A program made the position numbers and the translations under genes. The notes under the pieces were generated by a model, which saw nothing but the letters and a program-made list of their open reading frames with translations, made no database searches and was not told where the DNA came from. Shown in pieces: positions 4,253-6,786 of a DNA stretch of 6,786 bases. The stretch is from Acidimicrobiia bacterium UBA4744. Its GTDB lineage: Bacteria > Actinomycetota > Acidimicrobiia > Spongiisociales > UBA4744. Positions within the stretch are counted from its first letter, which is position 1. Every line of letters starts with the position of its first letter. The stretch spans positions 41,004 to 47,789 of the forward strand of contig DHIO01000003.1 of assembly GCA_002403855.1 (NCBI GenBank). Reading direction: 5' to 3'.

Positions 4253-6786
4253 TGGCAGTTCATACCGCTCAGAAGACGGTGACGGTGACCATCGACGATC
4301 GCTCGATCACCGCCCCGGAGGGCCAGACAATCCTCGAGACGGCACTCGCGGCCGGTATCGATGTTCCGCGCCTGTGCCACGATCCCCGCCTCAAGCCGGT
4401 GGGGGCATGCCGGTTGTGCATCGTCGAGATCGAGGGCGAGCGCGGATTGCACACTTCCTGCACACGTGAGGTCGCCCAGGACATGGTCATCCGCACGGAG
4501 ACCGACGAGATCAGCGCCATGCGCAAGTCGGTGCTGGAGTTGATACTCGGCGACCACCGGGTTTCCTGTCCGACCTGCGACAAGAACGGCGACTGTGCCC
4601 TGATGGACTACACGTATCGCTATCAGGCCGACCAGTTCGCATTTGGCCCGTACGAGCCGGGTCCGATCCTCCCGAATTTCGCGACCGGCAACAAAGCAAT
4701 CGCCTTTGATCCGCAGCTCTGCATCAAGTGCGGCCGCTGTGTGCGTATCTGCGACGAAGTGGTCATGGCCAGTGCGCTCACTTTCAAGTGGCGGGCCGCC
4801 GGCATGGAGGGGACCACGCCGTTTGACATGCCGCTCAACGAGACCTCATGTGTCCTGTGCGGGCTCTGCATCTCCACTTGCCCCACGGGCGCCATGTACG
4901 ATCGGGCAGCGCTGGGTCGGGGCCAGATCAAGGATCTGGAGAAGGTGCGGACCGTGTGCCCCTACTGCGGGGTCGGTTGCACCATGGAGTTGAACATCAA
5001 CCGCGAGACCAATCGGATCGTGCGAGTGACCGCTCCGGTCGGGTGCGTTCCCAACGACGGCAACCTGTGCGTCAAAGGCAAATTCGGCTTCGAGTACGTG
5101 CACTCGCCGGAACGTCTCACGACCCCCCTCATCAAGGAGAACGGCGAGTTCCGCGAAGCCGGCTGGGATGAAGCCTTGGAGCTGGCGGGTCGGCGGTTGC
5201 GGGAGCTGCGCAACGAGCATGGTGCCGACTCAATTGCCTTTCTCAGCTCCTGCCGCTGCACCAACGAAGAGAACTACCTGATGCAGAAGGTGGCCCGCAC
5301 GGCGGGGGCGACCAACAACGTCGACCAATGCGCTACCACCTGTCACGCTCCCACCGTGGCCGGCCTGGCCTCATCGTTCGGGTCTGGAGCGATGACCAAC
5401 TCGATCGGTGAGATCAAGGACGTCGACACGCTGTTCATCATCGGCTCGAACCCCACCGAGGCACACCCCATCATCGGGCTCGAGATGAAGAAAGCGCTCG
5501 GCCGGGGAGCCAAGATGATCGTGTGCGATCCACGCAAGACGTGGGTGGCGCAACGTGCCGATATCCACATCCAGCACAAACCCGGCACCGACAACATGCT
5601 GATCAACGCAATGATGCATCACATCATCGAGCGCGAGCTTCACAACTCGGAGTTCATCGAATCGCGCTGTGAGAACTTCGAGGCCTTCCGCGCCAACCTC
5701 GAGGGTTTCACAGTCGAAGAGGCGGCCGAGGTGTGCGATGTACCCGCCGATTCGATACGTCGGGCGGCCGAGATGTATGCCGGGGGAGACCCGTCGTCGA
5801 TCTTCTACACCCTTGGAATCACCGAGCACACCTCCGGCACCGAGAATGTCCAGAACCTGGCGAACCTGGCGATGCTCTGCGGTCACATCGGCAAGGCCTC
5901 CAGTGGTGTGAATCCTTTGCGGGGCCAGAACAACGTGCAGGGCGGATGTGATATGGGGGCGATGCACGGAGACTTCCCCGGCTACCAGAAGGTGGATGAC
6001 GAGGTGGTGCGGGTCAAGTTCGCCGAGGCTTGGGGGGTTGAGATCCCAACCAACAAGGGCGGCCGGATTACCGACTTCATCGAACAAGCCGGGGACGGCG
6101 TTCTGCGAGGCTTCTATGTCTTCGGGGAAGACCCGGTGCTGTCCGAACCGAACCAGGCCAAAGTCATCGCCAGTCTCGAGAAGCTCGAGTTCCTGGTCTG
6201 CCAGGAGATCTTCATGTCCGAGACGGCCAAGCTGGCCGATGTGGTGTTGCCGGCGACCAGCTTCGCAGAGAAGGACGGGACGTTTACCAACACCGAACGG
6301 CGGGTTCAGCGGGTGCGAAAGGCCGTTGATCCACCCGGCCGGGCCAAACCCGATTGGGAGATCATCTGCCTGATGTCGACGGCAATGGGCCACCCGATGT
6401 CGTACAACGACGCCGGTGAGATCTTCGACGAAATGGCAAGTCTCACACCCAGCTACGGCGGAATGAGCTTCGATCGCATCGACGACGTGGGCCTCCAATG
6501 GCCCTGCCCGACGCCGGATCATGAGGGCACCGAGTTCCTGCATGAAGGCCGGTTCACCCGCGGTCTGGGAGCATTCCACGAAATCCGATTCAGGGAGGCC
6601 GCAGAGCTACCCGACGACGAGTATCCGTACATCCTGTCGACCGGTCGAACCCTCTACAACTACAACATCGGAAACATGACACAGAAGGTGGGCTCCATTC
6701 GGCAGAAGCAGAAGGAAAACTTCGTTGAGCTGCACGTTGGCGACGCCGAGCGCCTGGGCGTCGATGACGGCGACCCGGTCACCGTC
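4252..6786 (+). CDS. fdhF: Formate dehydrogenase alpha subunit (Mo/W-bisPGD) with NuoG-like N-terminal Fe-S domain, cut by right window edge
   Basis: This is the catalytic subunit that interconverts formate and CO2. The 845 visible codons are open throughout, and comparison with E. coli FdhF predicts about 90-100 more. Cluster ligands in order are [2Fe-2S] C42, C53, C56, C70; His-ligated [4Fe-4S] H102, C106, C109, C115; ferredoxin-type C157, C160, C163, C167 and C200, C203, C206, C210; and the molybdoenzyme [4Fe-4S] C236, C239, C243, C273, followed by K275 (K44 of FdhF). C364-H365 occupies the place of Sec140-His141; the codon is TGT (5341-5343), so no selenocysteine is needed. R557 in NPLRGQNNVQGGCDMG corresponds to Arg333. 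TFGSG-like SFGSGAMTNS and the RGQNNVQG region resemble FdhF and acetogen FdhA more than FdsA. Oddities are CATTCH instead of the usual CARxC/U-H, and an unusual STGRTLYNYNIGNMT (796-810). ATG 4252 overlaps the previous stop. No signal peptide is seen, so the enzyme is probably cytoplasmic. Confidence 0.93.
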   Translation, partial: MAVHTAQKTVTVTIDDRSITAPEGQTILETALAAGIDVPRLCHDPRLKPVGACRLCIVEIEGERGLHTSCTREVAQDMVIRTETDEISAMRKSVLELILGDHRVSCPTCDKNGDCALMDYTYRYQADQFAFGPYEPGPILPNFATGNKAIAFDPQLCIKCGRCVRICDEVVMASALTFKWRAAGMEGTTPFDMPLNETSCVLCGLCISTCPTGAMYDRAALGRGQIKDLEKVRTVCPYCGVGCTMELNINRETNRIVRVTAPVGCVPNDGNLCVKGKFGFEYVHSPERLTTPLIKENGEFREAGWDEALELAGRRLRELRNEHGADSIAFLSSCRCTNEENYLMQKVARTAGATNNVDQCATTCHAPTVAGLASSFGSGAMTNSIGEIKDVDTLFIIGSNPTEAHPIIGLEMKKALGRGAKMIVCDPRKTWVAQRADIHIQHKPGTDNMLINAMMHHIIERELHNSEFIESRCENFEAFRANLEGFTVEEAAEVCDVPADSIRRAAEMYAGGDPSSIFYTLGITEHTSGTENVQNLANLAMLCGHIGKASSGVNPLRGQNNVQGGCDMGAMHGDFPGYQKVDDEVVRVKFAEAWGVEIPTNKGGRITDFIEQAGDGVLRGFYVFGEDPVLSEPNQAKVIASLEKLEFLVCQEIFMSETAKLADVVLPATSFAEKDGTFTNTERRVQRVRKAVDPPGRAKPDWEIICLMSTAMGHPMSYNDAGEIFDEMASLTPSYGGMSFDRIDDVGLQWPCPTPDHEGTEFLHEGRFTRGLGAFHEIRFREAAELPDDEYPYILSTGRTLYNYNIGNMTQKVGSIRQKQKENFVELHVGDAERLGVDDGDPVTV

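Noticed and set aside
5341..5343. Possible selenocysteine codon at the formate dehydrogenase active site
   Set aside because: The codon is TGT (Cys), not TGA, so no selenocysteine insertion is required.
5371..6579. 402-codon minus-strand open frame opposite the formate dehydrogenase alpha gene
   Set aside because: The plus strand carries all expected cofactor and active-site motifs through this stretch. The antisense product is His-, Asp- and Gly-rich shadow sequence without a family resemblance or a ribosome binding site that I can support.

Overview
The window is GC-rich, densely coded bacterial DNA and looks like a chromosome rather than a mobile region. A homodimeric-type pyruvate dehydrogenase E1 (AceE), strong GC bias at third codon positions, GTG start use and TAnnnT-like promoter motifs fit an actinobacterial genome, possibly a deep or uncultivated lineage. 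The organism assignment is an inference; I see no 16S, tRNA or lineage-specific marker.

Layout. (1) Positions 1-815, minus strand: the N-terminal 271 codons of aceE, running off the left edge. (2) Positions 816-934: a divergent intergenic region with a near-perfect 15-bp inverted repeat (860-874 / 896-910) between the two 5' ends. (3) Positions 935-1885, plus strand: a PLP-dependent threonine/serine dehydratase without an ACT domain, possibly leaderless. (4) Positions 1886-2062: intergenic and leader sequence, including a possible 10-codon minicistron whose stop overlaps the next start. (5) Positions 2063-6786, plus strand: a tight operon of a NuoE-type [2Fe-2S] subunit, a NuoF-type FMN/NAD(H) subunit with an extra N-terminal [2Fe-2S] domain, and a formate dehydrogenase alpha subunit with a NuoG-like N-terminal Fe-S domain. 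The alpha subunit is cut by the right edge.

How the genes work together. The three-gene operon encodes a soluble, multi-cluster, NAD(H)-linked formate dehydrogenase with the subunit order of the FdsG-FdsB-FdsA type. Electrons from formate oxidation at a Mo/W-bisPGD centre would pass through a chain of Fe-S clusters to FMN and then NAD+, or in reverse for CO2 reduction. The alpha subunit is more like the acetogen/FdhF branch (Cys at the Sec position, RGQNNVQG-type Arg region) than the FdsA branch. The NuoF-type subunit carries marks of the HydB/HylB group but lacks its C-terminal ferredoxin domain. The dehydratase makes 2-oxoacids (2-oxobutyrate or pyruvate) and AceE decarboxylates pyruvate, so their divergent pairing around a shared palindrome is metabolically sensible.

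No mobile element, CRISPR array, RNA gene or clearly unprecedented system is visible. The points most worth a second look are the altered active-site motif of the formate dehydrogenase, the hybrid character of its NuoF-type subunit, the divergent palindrome, and the possible coupled minicistron ahead of the operon.
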